Assembly (NCBI RefSeq): GCF_007954275.1
Contig: NZ_VOLT01000002.1
Location: forward strand, 434,001-498,000
Length of the DNA: 64,000 nucleotides
Reading direction: 5' to 3'
From: Colwellia demingiae
GTDB taxonomy: Bacteria > Pseudomonadota > Gammaproteobacteria > Enterobacterales > Alteromonadaceae
Shown here: piece after piece, positions 56,418-64,000 of the stretch
Layout of the letters: every line of letters starts with the position of its first letter
How positions within the stretch are numbered: position 1 is the first letter of the stretch
Notes under the pieces: model-generated
The model's database searches: none
What the model was told of the DNA's origin: nothing
The model's input: only the letters and a program-made list of their open reading frames with translations
Program-made: the position numbers and the translations under genes

Positions 56418-56863
56418 AGTAAATCCTCAAAATAAAGTTAGGTTAATGCTCGTATTCAAGCACTAACCTGACCAATTTTAAAAACAGTGTTACAGCCTTA
56501 TATTTTCAAATTACGATCTAAAAATAGTACCTCCTTCTAACAACTGAAATGGCTAACAATACTTAATCAAGAAATATGAACGCTAAAGCGATGCCTTTAT
56601 GGGATAGTGCTATGCTTTCGAGAAGGTTCATCATTGAAAGAATAAATGTCCAACTAAGGAATATATCTCAAATAGAGCACTCTCTTCATCGTAGCCCTAA
56701 TGGATTAATACTGAATTTACTTGCTGGGTAGTGGCTTATTGCCTAAAGGACAATAAGCCAACACTTAATATTACTGGTGTAGAGTGTAAATCAATGGTTA
56801 TCGCTTAACCCGATCTGGGGTTAAATAATCATTTAGGCTTTTTTTAAATCTAGTAGGCTTAGG
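56418..56863. other. non-coding gap between NDH-2 and porin genes with hairpins
   Basis: 446 bp. Contains TGGCTTATTG / CAATAAGCCA (56732-56760, perfect 10-bp stem, 9-base loop) and TTAACCC / GGGTTAA (56805-56824). Both genes here are on the minus strand, so these lie downstream of the porin and may end its transcript. No coding frame recognised. Confidence 0.5.
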
Positions 56864-57553
56864 TTATAAATCAATATCTACAGCATAAGAAACATAAAAT
56901 TTAATGTCATTGCTATCCACACCATCATCATAATCTGTTTTAGTTGCACCTAAAGTGAAACCATCTTTACTGATTGATACGCCAAAATCGATAGAATCAG
57001 TTGAGAAATCACCACTGTAGTCACCAATGTGTAAAGCCACTTCAGCACCATTTTTTAGAGCTATTGAATAATCGAGGTTGGCGTATACAGAATCACCAAA
57101 TTCAGCACCGTCTCCACCAGCTTCAGAGTCTGCTAAAACAGCAACACCAAAAGTAAAACCACCAGTTGAGATGCTTGCGTAAATTTCAGAAAAATCGTTT
57201 TCATCAGCAATAGAATCAGGAAATGCAAAATAAACATAACCTATGTCATAAGAAACGTTTTCGTTTATATCGCCACCAAAACCAAGATAAAGGTCTAGTT
57301 CAGTTTTCATGTCACCCCATGAAGCATTTGAAGCCCATGTGCCAGCATAGAATCCTGAGTCAGCAGCATAGTCAATACCACCTGAAATAGCGGCCGAACC
57401 GTCAGTTTGTTCAAGGCCGCGCCATAAGTAATTAGAAGTGGCAGCAACATTTGCAGATAAGCCTTCTACTGCTAATGCTTGAGTAGAAAAAAGTGCTGAT
57501 TGAGTACCTGCCAGTAAGCATAGAGTAATTAATGATTTTTTAAAGATATTCAT
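56864..57553 (-). CDS. TorF/Gcw_chp-type putative outer-membrane porin
   Basis: 229 aa. Signal peptide (SLITLCLLAGTQSALFSTQALA) and a small beta-barrel pattern: VAATSNYLWRGLEQTDGSAA (the family opener), GIDYAADSGFYAGTWASN, LDLYLGFGGDINENVSYDIGY, alternating strands to a C-terminal YVSYAVDIDL with terminal hydrophobic residue pattern near outer-membrane export signals. Acidic mature protein. Probably lets small substrates through the outer membrane for the island pathway; inference from position. Confidence 0.75.
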   Translation of the reverse strand: MNIFKKSLITLCLLAGTQSALFSTQALAVEGLSANVAATSNYLWRGLEQTDGSAAISGGIDYAADSGFYAGTWASNASWGDMKTELDLYLGFGGDINENVSYDIGYVYFAFPDSIADENDFSEIYASISTGGFTFGVAVLADSEAGGDGAEFGDSVYANLDYSIALKNGAEVALHIGDYSGDFSTDSIDFGVSISKDGFTLGATKTDYDDGVDSNDIKFYVSYAVDIDL

Positions 57554-58128
57554 TTTTTTTCACCTTATTGTTTTATTTCTGTTTTATAGTTTTTATTTTT
57601 CTTAATGTGCACAGTGTTTAACCAAACGCATATTAAACCTGCGTACTTCAACGATGACGATATTACCAACGAGCGTGTATTTATATGTTGGTAAACTGCA
57701 CTTTTCAACACGTATCAATTATGATAATCAAACACTATTAGAAGTAGTAATTATGTAAATTACTACTTCTCAGTACGTGCTTCCGAAAAACTAAAAGAGG
57801 TAAATTATTTGAGTATCCTTTTGAATTCATGTACGACTTAAAAACGCCCCCTGCAACAAGGGGATTGTCCGATGGTATGAGAATTGTCACATAACCTAAA
57901 ATACAGCCTAAAAATAACATAATGACTATTAAAGTAGTCCTTAATTAAAATCGGTTATAATGGAATATTTTTGATAGTGGAAATTTATTTAAGAGTAAGG
58001 CACCTGAGATTACAACAAGACTTGACTCAAAACACTTCCAAGTTCAGACATACGCAAAGGTTCCTGAGACTCATTAGTTAACTAGTGATAGACTGCCGTT
58101 TAGTTAAATTTTACTGATAGGAAAGTAT
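57554..58128. other. divergent non-coding region between porin and LysR genes
   Basis: 575 bp. Contains a perfect 13-bp inverted repeat AGAAGTAGTAATT / AATTACTACTTCT (57740-57770, 5-base loop), about 190 bp upstream of the porin start, possibly a regulator site or leader hairpin. No gene recognised; the short minus-strand frame at 57738-57920 has no family features. Confidence 0.5.
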
Positions 58129-59088
58129 ATGGCTTCATTTTTCGAATTTGATCTTCGTGCTTTAAACATTTTTTCTCATGTTGCTAAAAGTGGCAATATG
58201 AGCCAGACAGCAGATCTACTCGGTATAACTCAAAGCTCTATCTCCCAAACTATTTCTAATTTAGAGGACTCGCTAGATACCAAACTATTGGATCGCTCTC
58301 TTCGCCCTATAGAACTTACCACCGCAGGCCGCTTTCTTTATGACCGCAGCGAGTTGTTGCTTCAAGAAGCTAGAAAAACAAGCCTCGCGATCAAGCAAGC
58401 TGATTACTCACAGTTACGCCATATTAATATTTCAGTAGTAGACTCCATGGTAACTTCTGTTGGTCGAGCATTAGTAGATACTGTATCAAAGAGAGCAAAA
58501 GACTGGTCAATAAGCACTGGACGGTCTCATCTTCATGGCTATTCATTACTTTCTCGAAATGCGGATATAATCATATCTGATGATGCCCTTGAAGATTCTG
58601 ATAATTTATGCCGTTTCCGTATCTTACGTGAACCTTTCATACTCGCTCTGCCCAATGATTACACAAAGCAGGTAAGAGATTTAAGTAAATTACTCACAGA
58701 GCTAGACTTTATTCGCTACTCCTCTAACTCATTAATTGGGCGATCAGTTGAGCGCCATCTTCGTTCTATGCATGTAGAGCCCCCTGAGCGACTGCAACTT
58801 GACAATTCCTATGCTGTAGTTTCTGCTGTTTCAGCTGGCCTGGGTTGGACAGTTACGACACCATTATGTCTATTTCAAAGTGGTGTTAAACTACATCAGA
58901 TTCAGATTCTTCCACTACCAGTAGACCCGCTTTATCGTTCCATTACTTTAACTGCCCGTAAAGGTGAACTGGGAGACCTTCCTAAAAAAATGGCCAGAGA
59001 AATCATAGGTACATTAGAAAAAGATTTTCTTTCGGAGATGTCTGATAAAAAACCATGGCTTAAAAATTTACTTACACTAGGGGACTAA
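58129..59088 (+). CDS. LysR-family transcriptional regulator
   Basis: 319 aa. HTH FSHVAKSGNMSQTADLLGITQSSISQTISNLED, then effector domain (INISVVDSMVTSVGRALVD, ADIIISDDALEDSDN). Divergent to the porin across 575 bp. ATG 58129 preceded by AGGAAAG. Could regulate the porin or the island operon. Confidence 0.82.
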   Translation: MASFFEFDLRALNIFSHVAKSGNMSQTADLLGITQSSISQTISNLEDSLDTKLLDRSLRPIELTTAGRFLYDRSELLLQEARKTSLAIKQADYSQLRHINISVVDSMVTSVGRALVDTVSKRAKDWSISTGRSHLHGYSLLSRNADIIISDDALEDSDNLCRFRILREPFILALPNDYTKQVRDLSKLLTELDFIRYSSNSLIGRSVERHLRSMHVEPPERLQLDNSYAVVSAVSAGLGWTVTTPLCLFQSGVKLHQIQILPLPVDPLYRSITLTARKGELGDLPKKMAREIIGTLEKDFLSEMSDKKPWLKNLLTLGD

Positions 59089-59534
59089 GTTAATTGTAGA
59101 TTAGTTTTAATCACCCCAAATATCTTCCCTATATTTAAATATACAAGAGCTGAACATCAGTATGTAGAGACTTTTTGTTAAATATAATAAAGCTTAATGT
59201 ATGTCCCCCCACTCGGTAAAGTATCGTAGGTATTAGCTTTTCCAATACTATTATATTGCAAGATCTAATTGTATTTGCAGTCATCTTTTATATAAGTATT
59301 ATTCAATTAGTTTTAGAAGGATGTCACTTGGTTGCTGATACTTTCCGATTGATAAACTGTTAACTTCTTGAACTTAAATTGAGTATCTTCCGAAATGCAC
59401 TTTTTCCGAGGATCCAAGTGAGCCTCGGCTTTTAATGGTTTAATCAAACTATGAAGTTTTTTCTTAGCATAAATAAAACCTATACATCAAAAAGATTAAA
59501 AATAATAAAGAGTAAATAGATAAAGGGGATATAT
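59089..59534. other. non-coding gap with a terminator-like hairpin
   Basis: 446 bp. CCGAGG / CCTCGG (59406-59430) with an 11-13-base loop and CTTTT behind it looks like a terminator, similar in wording to the operon terminator at 52671. Also AT-rich promoter sequence for the XRE-cupin gene. No coding frame. Confidence 0.5.
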
Positions 59535-60134
59535 ATGCTATTAACGTTAGCGAAGAGGAGCAATGAAGCACGTCCGGTAAGCTATTCTGGTATCGGAGCC
59601 CAGTTAAAGTCAATCAGGATGAAGAATAAACTAACCCTCAGAGAAGCGGGTAATCTTACTCGATTGGCGCCTTCTACCTTATCTAAAATTGAGAATGAAC
59701 AAATATCTCCAACATTTACCGTGATGCAAAAATTGGCAACGGGTTTGAATATCGAATTACCACAATTATTCTCTAAACCCGAAATGACTTTAGCTTCTGG
59801 TCGCCGTGATATAACAATGAATAATCAAGGTGAATATCATTTCACATCAACCTATAAACATGAATTGCTTTCTACGCAATTTAGCAATAAGAAAATGATT
59901 CCATACAAGAGTAGAGTTCATGCTCGTAGCTTTGATGATTTTGGTGAATGGGTACGCCATAGTGGTGAAGAATACTTATTGGTACTTGAAGGTGAAGTCC
60001 AATTGCTTACAGAATCTTATGAGCCAGTGAACCTAGTAGAGGGGGATAGCGTATATTATGACGCCATGATGGGGCATTTGGTTATTTCTGTAAGTGAAAA
60101 TGACGCGAAAATTCTCTGGATCACCGCAAAGTAG
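59535..60134 (+). CDS. XRE-cupin transcriptional regulator (PuuR-like)
   Basis: 199 aa. XRE helix-turn-helix (about residues 22-78: IGAQLKSIRMKNKLTLREAG, RLAPSTLSKIENEQISPTF, MQKLATGLNI) and a C-terminal cupin (HARSFDDFGEWVRHSGEEYLLVLEGEVQLL, GDSVYYDAMMGHL). This layout is that of PuuR and other amine-catabolism repressors, so it fits control of the gamma-glutamylation operon 12 kb away or of the porin. ATG 59535 has GGGGAT upstream. Effector unknown. Confidence 0.83.
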   Translation: MLLTLAKRSNEARPVSYSGIGAQLKSIRMKNKLTLREAGNLTRLAPSTLSKIENEQISPTFTVMQKLATGLNIELPQLFSKPEMTLASGRRDITMNNQGEYHFTSTYKHELLSTQFSNKKMIPYKSRVHARSFDDFGEWVRHSGEEYLLVLEGEVQLLTESYEPVNLVEGDSVYYDAMMGHLVISVSENDAKILWITAK

Positions 60135-60399
60135 CTTCGACATAATACAAGTAATGAATATACTATCGATTCAATCTAGCATTTGTGATTACAATATAAG
60201 AATATCAAAGCACAACTATAGTTAGATTGTAAATCTAAGCAAGCTTTAAACTTGAGAACACGTAAAAGTTAGAAGACACTTTATGCCCCAAAGTGAAATA
60301 GAAGCTATAAATTAGTGACCAAAATAATTTAGTCACTACAGAGCAAACGTTTATACACAACTACAAATATTGAATTGGAAATTTTTTCATTTATCAAAG

Positions 60400-60490
60400 A
60401 ATAAAAAAGCGACTACTCTGTGAGTAAGTCGCTTTGTTAAATTCGAATTATTGAGAACTGGTATTAAAAATTATCAATAATTCGGCCACC
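60400..60490. repeat. 91-bp direct repeat, right copy next to glmS
   Basis: 90/91 identical to 45311-45401, offset 15,089 bp, same orientation. It lies between island sequence and glmS, ending CCACC at 60486-60490. Sequence to its left (60135-60399) has no gene and no TGTGGG-type end. Confidence 0.9.
60403..60435 (-). terminator. Rho-independent terminator of glmS
   Basis: On the minus strand AAAGCGACT - A bulge - ACTC pairs with GAGT..AGTCGCTTT around ACA, followed by TTTTTT; 72 bp after the glmS stop codon. The same hairpin is copied at 45314-45346. Confidence 0.85.
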
Positions 60491-60560
60491 ATTTTATTGT
60501 GAAGCTATTATTCTACAGTAACTGATTTTGCTAAATTTCGTGGTTGATCCACATCCGTAC
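60486..60560. other. attTn7-type site at the glmS 3' end
   Basis: CCACC at 60486-60490, 17 bases past the glmS stop codon, equals the five bases next to the TGTGGG end at 45397-45401, as expected for a Tn7 five-base target duplication. Tn7 inserts at about this distance from glmS, using the last glmS codons (here KSVTVE) as recognition site. Site use is inferred. Confidence 0.6.
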
Positions 60561-62340
60561 CTTTGATTATCGCTACATAATAAGAAAGTAGCTGTAATGG
60601 TAGGGTGTAAACGATAGGTGCGATAATATCATCACACACAGGCACGTTAATCACTTTCATGGTGTCATCACTAGCAAAGTTAGCATCGCTATCCGCAAAG
60701 ACATACATTAAGCCGCCACGAGCTCGTACTTCTTCAACGTTCGATTTAAGTTTTTCAATTAAATCATTTTTTGGTGCTACAACAATTACCGGCATTTCTG
60801 CATCAATAAGCGCTAATGGACCATGTTTCAATTCACCAGCAGCATACGCTTCAGCATGAATATAAGAAATTTCTTTAAGCTTGAGTGCGCCTTCCATTGC
60901 GATTGGGTACTGGTCTCCACGACCTAAAAATAATGCATGGTGCTTATCTGCAAAGTCTTCAGCCAAATCTTCAATTGAAGAAGCAAGTGCTAATACTTCA
61001 TCAAGTTTTGCCGGCAACGACATTAATGATTGAGTAATTTCGGTTTGTTTCTCATCAGACATACCGTGATGCTGGCCAATAGCTACGGTCATCATTAATA
61101 AACCAACAAGCTGAGTAGTAAACGCTTTGGTTGATGCTACGCCAATTTCAGCGCCCGCTTTAGTCATAAAGGCAAGATCGGATTCACGTACTAATGATGA
61201 ACCAGGAACATTACAAATAACTAAGCTAGATTGATAACCAATTTCTTTCGCTAAACGCAAAGCAGCTAAAGTATCAGCGGTTTCGCCAGATTGCGAAATA
61301 GTAACCAATAAAGAGTTTTTAGGTACAAAAGATTTGCGGTATCTAAACTCACTGGCAATTTCAATATTACAAGAAACACCGGCAAGCTCTTCTAACCAAT
61401 ATCTTGCAACCATGCCTGAGTGGTAACTAGTACCACAAGCTATAATTTGTACATGCTCTACATTTTTAAATATCTCATCGGCGCCTTCGCCAAATGTATT
61501 GATATCTAACATACCATTCACTAAACGACCTTCTAATGAATTACGGATAGCAGTAGGTTGTTCGTAAGTTTCTTTTAACATGTAGTGACGATATTCACCT
61601 TTGTCACCACTGTCGTGGGAAACGTTAGCATCTTTCGCTTCACGCTCAACAGGCTCGCCATTGGTATCAAAGATACTTACTTTGAATCGACTAATTTGTG
61701 CAACATCACCTTCTTCAAGGTAAGAGAATTTACGCGTTACAGGTAGTAATGCCATAATGTCTGAAGCAATGAAATTTTCGCCTAAACCGTAACCGATAAC
61801 TAACGGGCTACCAGAGCGAGCAACAATAATGTTGTCTTGATCGCGACTATCCATTACCACAGTGCCATATGCACCTTCAAGCTGCTTAACTGTTTTCTGT
61901 ACTGCTGATAATAAAGTATCACTGGTTTTTAATTCATGATGAACCAAGTGAGTAATAACTTCAGTATCAGTTTGCGATAGAAATTCATAACCTAAACCCT
62001 GTAGCTGACTACGTAAGGTTTGATGATTTTCGATAATGCCATTATGTACTACCGCAATAGTATTATTAGAGACATGTGGGTGAGCATTCACTTCACTTGG
62101 AACACCATGAGTGGCCCAACGTGTGTGTGCTATCCCGGTACCACCTGTTACAGGTTGTTGCTCTAATGCTTGGGCAAGTTCTTGTACTTTACCTAAACGT
62201 TTTGTTGTTAGTAGTTCGTTATTGTTATTGATCACTGCAACACCGGCAGAATCATAACCGCGATACTCTAATCGCTTTAAACCTTCTACTAAAATATCTG
62301 CTACATCGCGTTGTGCTACTGCACCGACTATACCGCACAT
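60508..62340 (-). CDS. glmS: glutamine--fructose-6-phosphate aminotransferase
   Basis: 610 aa, full length. N-terminal glutaminase starting [16 protein letters not shown] (Cys2 nucleophile), [18 protein letters not shown], then two SIS sugar isomerase domains ([50 protein letters not shown]) and the C-terminal [11 protein letters not shown] tail. Makes glucosamine-6-phosphate for cell-wall and LPS synthesis. Downstream of glmU and the DeoR gene on the same strand. Its 3' end is the island attachment point. Confidence 0.97.
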   Translation of the reverse strand: MCGIVGAVAQRDVADILVEGLKRLEYRGYDSAGVAVINNNNELLTTKRLGKVQELAQALEQQPVTGGTGIAHTRWATHGVPSEVNAHPHVSNNTIAVVHNGIIENHQTLRSQLQGLGYEFLSQTDTEVITHLVHHELKTSDTLLSAVQKTVKQLEGAYGTVVMDSRDQDNIIVARSGSPLVIGYGLGENFIASDIMALLPVTRKFSYLEEGDVAQISRFKVSIFDTNGEPVEREAKDANVSHDSGDKGEYRHYMLKETYEQPTAIRNSLEGRLVNGMLDINTFGEGADEIFKNVEHVQIIACGTSYHSGMVARYWLEELAGVSCNIEIASEFRYRKSFVPKNSLLVTISQSGETADTLAALRLAKEIGYQSSLVICNVPGSSLVRESDLAFMTKAGAEIGVASTKAFTTQLVGLLMMTVAIGQHHGMSDEKQTEITQSLMSLPAKLDEVLALASSIEDLAEDFADKHHALFLGRGDQYPIAMEGALKLKEISYIHAEAYAAGELKHGPLALIDAEMPVIVVAPKNDLIEKLKSNVEEVRARGGLMYVFADSDANFASDDTMKVINVPVCDDIIAPIVYTLPLQLLSYYVAIIKGTDVDQPRNLAKSVTVE

Positions 62341-62419
62341 AATATTGATTCCTTTTTCATTTTTACGTATTTGATTGTTTGAGCTTGGTTAACGTCATTA
62401 ACTTTCATAAGTCAGAGCG

Positions 62420-63184
62420 TTAACCTTTGGCGATAATTAATTTTACGCCTTGCTCAGTTAAGGCTATTCGCATTTCGTCTGAGAGACCATCATCTGTGAT
62501 CACTGTATGAATTTGCTGCCAATTGAGTTCTAAATTAGGGATTTTCTTCGTTATTTTTGCCGATTCAACCATCACTATAACTTCACGAGCCACTTCAGCC
62601 ATTACTCGACTCAGGCCGATTAACTCATTAAAAGTAGTCGTTCCGCGCTTGATATCGATACCATCAGCACCGATAAATAGTTGGTCAAAATCGTACGATC
62701 GTAAAACTTGTTCCGCGACTTGTCCCTGAAAAGCTTCAGAGGTAGCATCCCAAGTTCCACCGGTCATCAATAATGTTGGTTCATTTTCTAATGCATGAAT
62801 CTCATTAGCAATACTAAGTGCATTAGTCATAACGACTAAACCTTTCTTATTCGCTAATTCGCTCACTAAAGCAGACGTAGTTTGACCGCTATCGATAATA
62901 ATACGATTGTGATCACGAATAAGCATGGCCGCTTTTTTGGCAATATGTAACTTTTGTTGAGAAAGTTGATCTACCTTTGCTTCAGTTATTTCACTTGGCA
63001 AAGCAACCGCACCGCCATAACGTCTGAGCAATAAGCCACTTGTTTCAAGGGCTGCGAGGTCTTTTCTGATGGTGACTTCTGAAGTATCAAACTGCTTGGC
63101 TAAGCTGTCAACGCTCACTTCACCCTGAGCATTTAAGTCAGCAATTATATTATGGCGACGTTGTTGGGTATTTCGTTTCGACAT
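62420..63184 (-). CDS. DeoR-family regulator between glmU and glmS
   Basis: 254 aa. DeoR HTH (RRHNIIADLNAQGEVSVDSLAKQFDTSEVTIRKDLAALE) and sugar-phosphate sensor domain (IIIDSGQTTSALV, MTGGTWDATSEAFQG, FIGADGID, KI near the C-terminus). The position, 79 bp upstream of glmS, is common in Alteromonadales and Vibrio relatives and suggests control of amino-sugar synthesis by an amino-sugar phosphate. Confidence 0.85.
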   Translation of the reverse strand: MSKRNTQQRRHNIIADLNAQGEVSVDSLAKQFDTSEVTIRKDLAALETSGLLLRRYGGAVALPSEITEAKVDQLSQQKLHIAKKAAMLIRDHNRIIIDSGQTTSALVSELANKKGLVVMTNALSIANEIHALENEPTLLMTGGTWDATSEAFQGQVAEQVLRSYDFDQLFIGADGIDIKRGTTTFNELIGLSRVMAEVAREVIVMVESAKITKKIPNLELNWQQIHTVITDDGLSDEMRIALTEQGVKLIIAKG

Positions 63185-63338
63185 AGGATTTTATGTTTTA
63201 CTTATATGATTAATTTATCTCGAATAGTTTCGAATTGCGTAACTTAGTTTCGCTATTGGCCGTATTATGTTTCATACCGAAAGATAATGCAATTTATAGT
63301 TCGCTTTTCGTAATAAATCACGCACAAAATTTAGTCAT

Positions 63339-63366
63339 AAAAAAGACGCTATAAAAATAACGCCTT
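63339..63366 (-). terminator. terminator of glmU
   Basis: On the minus strand AAGGCGTTAT / ATAGCGTCTT (two G-T pairs), short loop, then TTTTTT; 29 bp after the glmU stop. Confidence 0.75.
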
Positions 63367-63394
63367 CAATAACGGGGGTTAACTCTTTTGGTAA

Positions 63395-64000
63395 TTAACT
63401 CTTTTTAACAGGTCTCTGCCAACCAGCAATATTACGTTGTTTGGCTCGAGTTAGTGCTAAATCATTATCTTCTACTTCTTTGCTAATCACTGAACCCGCA
63501 CCAACAGTTGCTGAATTACCAATAGTGACTGGTGCTACCAATGAGCTATTAGAGCCAATAAAAGCATTATCACCAATTTCGGTGGTTGATTTATTTACGC
63601 CATCGTAATTGCAGGTAATAGTGCCCGCACCAATATTCACCTTAGTGCCAATTTCTGCATTACCAAGGTAACTTAAGTGACCTGCTTTACTACCAGCACC
63701 TAAGGTGGTTTTTTTCATTTCAACAAAGTTACCCACATGTGAGTCTTGCTTCATTACTGAACCCGGACGAAGGCGAGCAAAAGGACCTACCGAACAATCG
63801 GCTTCGATAACCGTATCTTCAATAATACTGTTTGGCTTAATTTCAACGTTAGCACCAATGCTACTGTTTTTAATAATACAGTTCGCACCTATCTGCACGT
63901 TATCAGCAAGGCTAACCTCACCTTCAAAAATACAGTTAATATCGATGCTCACTTCAGTGCCTGTGGTTAAGTACCCACGGACATCAATGCGTGCTGGATC
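63395..64000 (-). CDS. glmU: GlmU C-terminal part (acetyltransferase domain), 5' part outside window
   Basis: The frame is open to base 64000; the visible 201 residues start [19 protein letters not shown] and are the left-handed beta-helix acetyltransferase domain: [39 protein letters not shown] (His of the acetyl transfer), [16 protein letters not shown], and the C-terminal GWQRPVKKS. It acetylates glucosamine-1-phosphate; the uridylyltransferase half is beyond the edge. Confidence 0.95.
   Translation of the reverse strand, partial: DPARIDVRGYLTTGTEVSIDINCIFEGEVSLADNVQIGANCIIKNSSIGANVEIKPNSIIEDTVIEADCSVGPFARLRPGSVMKQDSHVGNFVEMKKTTLGAGSKAGHLSYLGNAEIGTKVNIGAGTITCNYDGVNKSTTEIGDNAFIGSNSSLVAPVTIGNSATVGAGSVISKEVEDNDLALTRAKQRNIAGWQRPVKKS

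Noticed and set aside
57738..57920. 60-aa minus-strand frame in the porin/LysR gap
   Set aside because: Crosses the inverted repeat, lacks ribosome site and family features.
60135..60399. Tn7-like right end next to the glmS-proximal repeat
   Set aside because: No CCCACA end and no GTTTCCAACTTTATT-type boxes in this stretch.
1..64000. CRISPR arrays, tRNA or rRNA genes
   Set aside because: No regularly spaced 25-40 bp repeats and no tRNA/rRNA pattern noticed on either strand; a covariance-model scan was not possible.

Overview
The window reads as chromosome of an AT-rich marine gammaproteobacterium, most likely from the Colwellia/Thalassotalea group of Alteromonadales. The basis is the codon style, the glmU-regulator-glmS order, a PEP-CTERM protein, many PAS/GGDEF/chemotaxis proteins, Rof, YiiM, YdhR, and short intergenic repeat elements with TATACCC ends. 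I recognise no rRNA, tRNA or CRISPR.

Layout. (1) 1-4.1 kb: part of a beta-hydroxyaspartate cycle locus (bhcC partial, bhcB, an IclR-type bhcR), three operator-like boxes in the divergent gap, then a repeat element and a GlcG/HbpS-like gene. (2) 4.3-19.1 kb: a mixed housekeeping/accessory stretch: Bax-like glucosaminidase, a betaine-type binding protein, an MFS carrier, a GNAT acetyltransferase, an AraC gene broken by one in-frame stop, a possible redox/antitermination group (Rof, DUF2024, an exported protein, a four-cysteine MarR regulator with two operator boxes), MOSC, DUF417, a GATase, AraC, a lipoprotein, an aldo/keto reductase and LysR. (3) 19.1-26.9 kb: a signalling block: HTH-receiver fusion, triple-PAS histidine kinase, single receiver, unknown protein, and divergently a PAS-type MCP and a GAF-PAS-PAS-GGDEF-EAL protein with a ruined GGDEF motif. 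(4) 27-33.7 kb: enoyl-CoA hydratase family, LysR, SorAB-type sulfite dehydrogenase whose cytochrome gene has TGA exactly at the first haem cysteine, gamma-glutamyltransferase, DUF4442. (5) 33.9-37.8 kb: a betaine/choline proXWV-type ABC transporter bracketed by related repeat elements. (6) 37.9-45.3 kb: LysR/SDR, LysR/YdhR, PEP-CTERM protein, a membrane diguanylate cyclase. (7) 45.4-60.4 kb: an island beside glmS. (8) 60.4-64 kb: glmS, a DeoR-type regulator, glmU (partial).

The most notable structure is the island at 45.4-60.4 kb. It sits just downstream of glmS, the classic Tn7 attachment site. Its glmS-distal edge starts with TGTGGG followed by three evenly spaced 15-bp boxes (AATAAAGTTGGAAAC type), which matches the layout of a Tn7 left end. 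No tns genes and no right end are visible, and a 91-bp segment carrying the glmS terminator is present at both edges (one mismatch). The cargo begins with a five-gene operon: ethanolamine-type permease, glutamine-synthetase-like ligase, aldehyde dehydrogenase, iron-type alcohol dehydrogenase, class I amidotransferase. The simplest reading is a gamma-glutamylation route converting ethanolamine (or a similar amino alcohol) to glycine plus glutamate, accompanied by a chemoreceptor, NDH-2, a porin, a LysR and an XRE-cupin regulator. Glycine from this route could feed the beta-hydroxyaspartate cycle encoded at the left end of the window.
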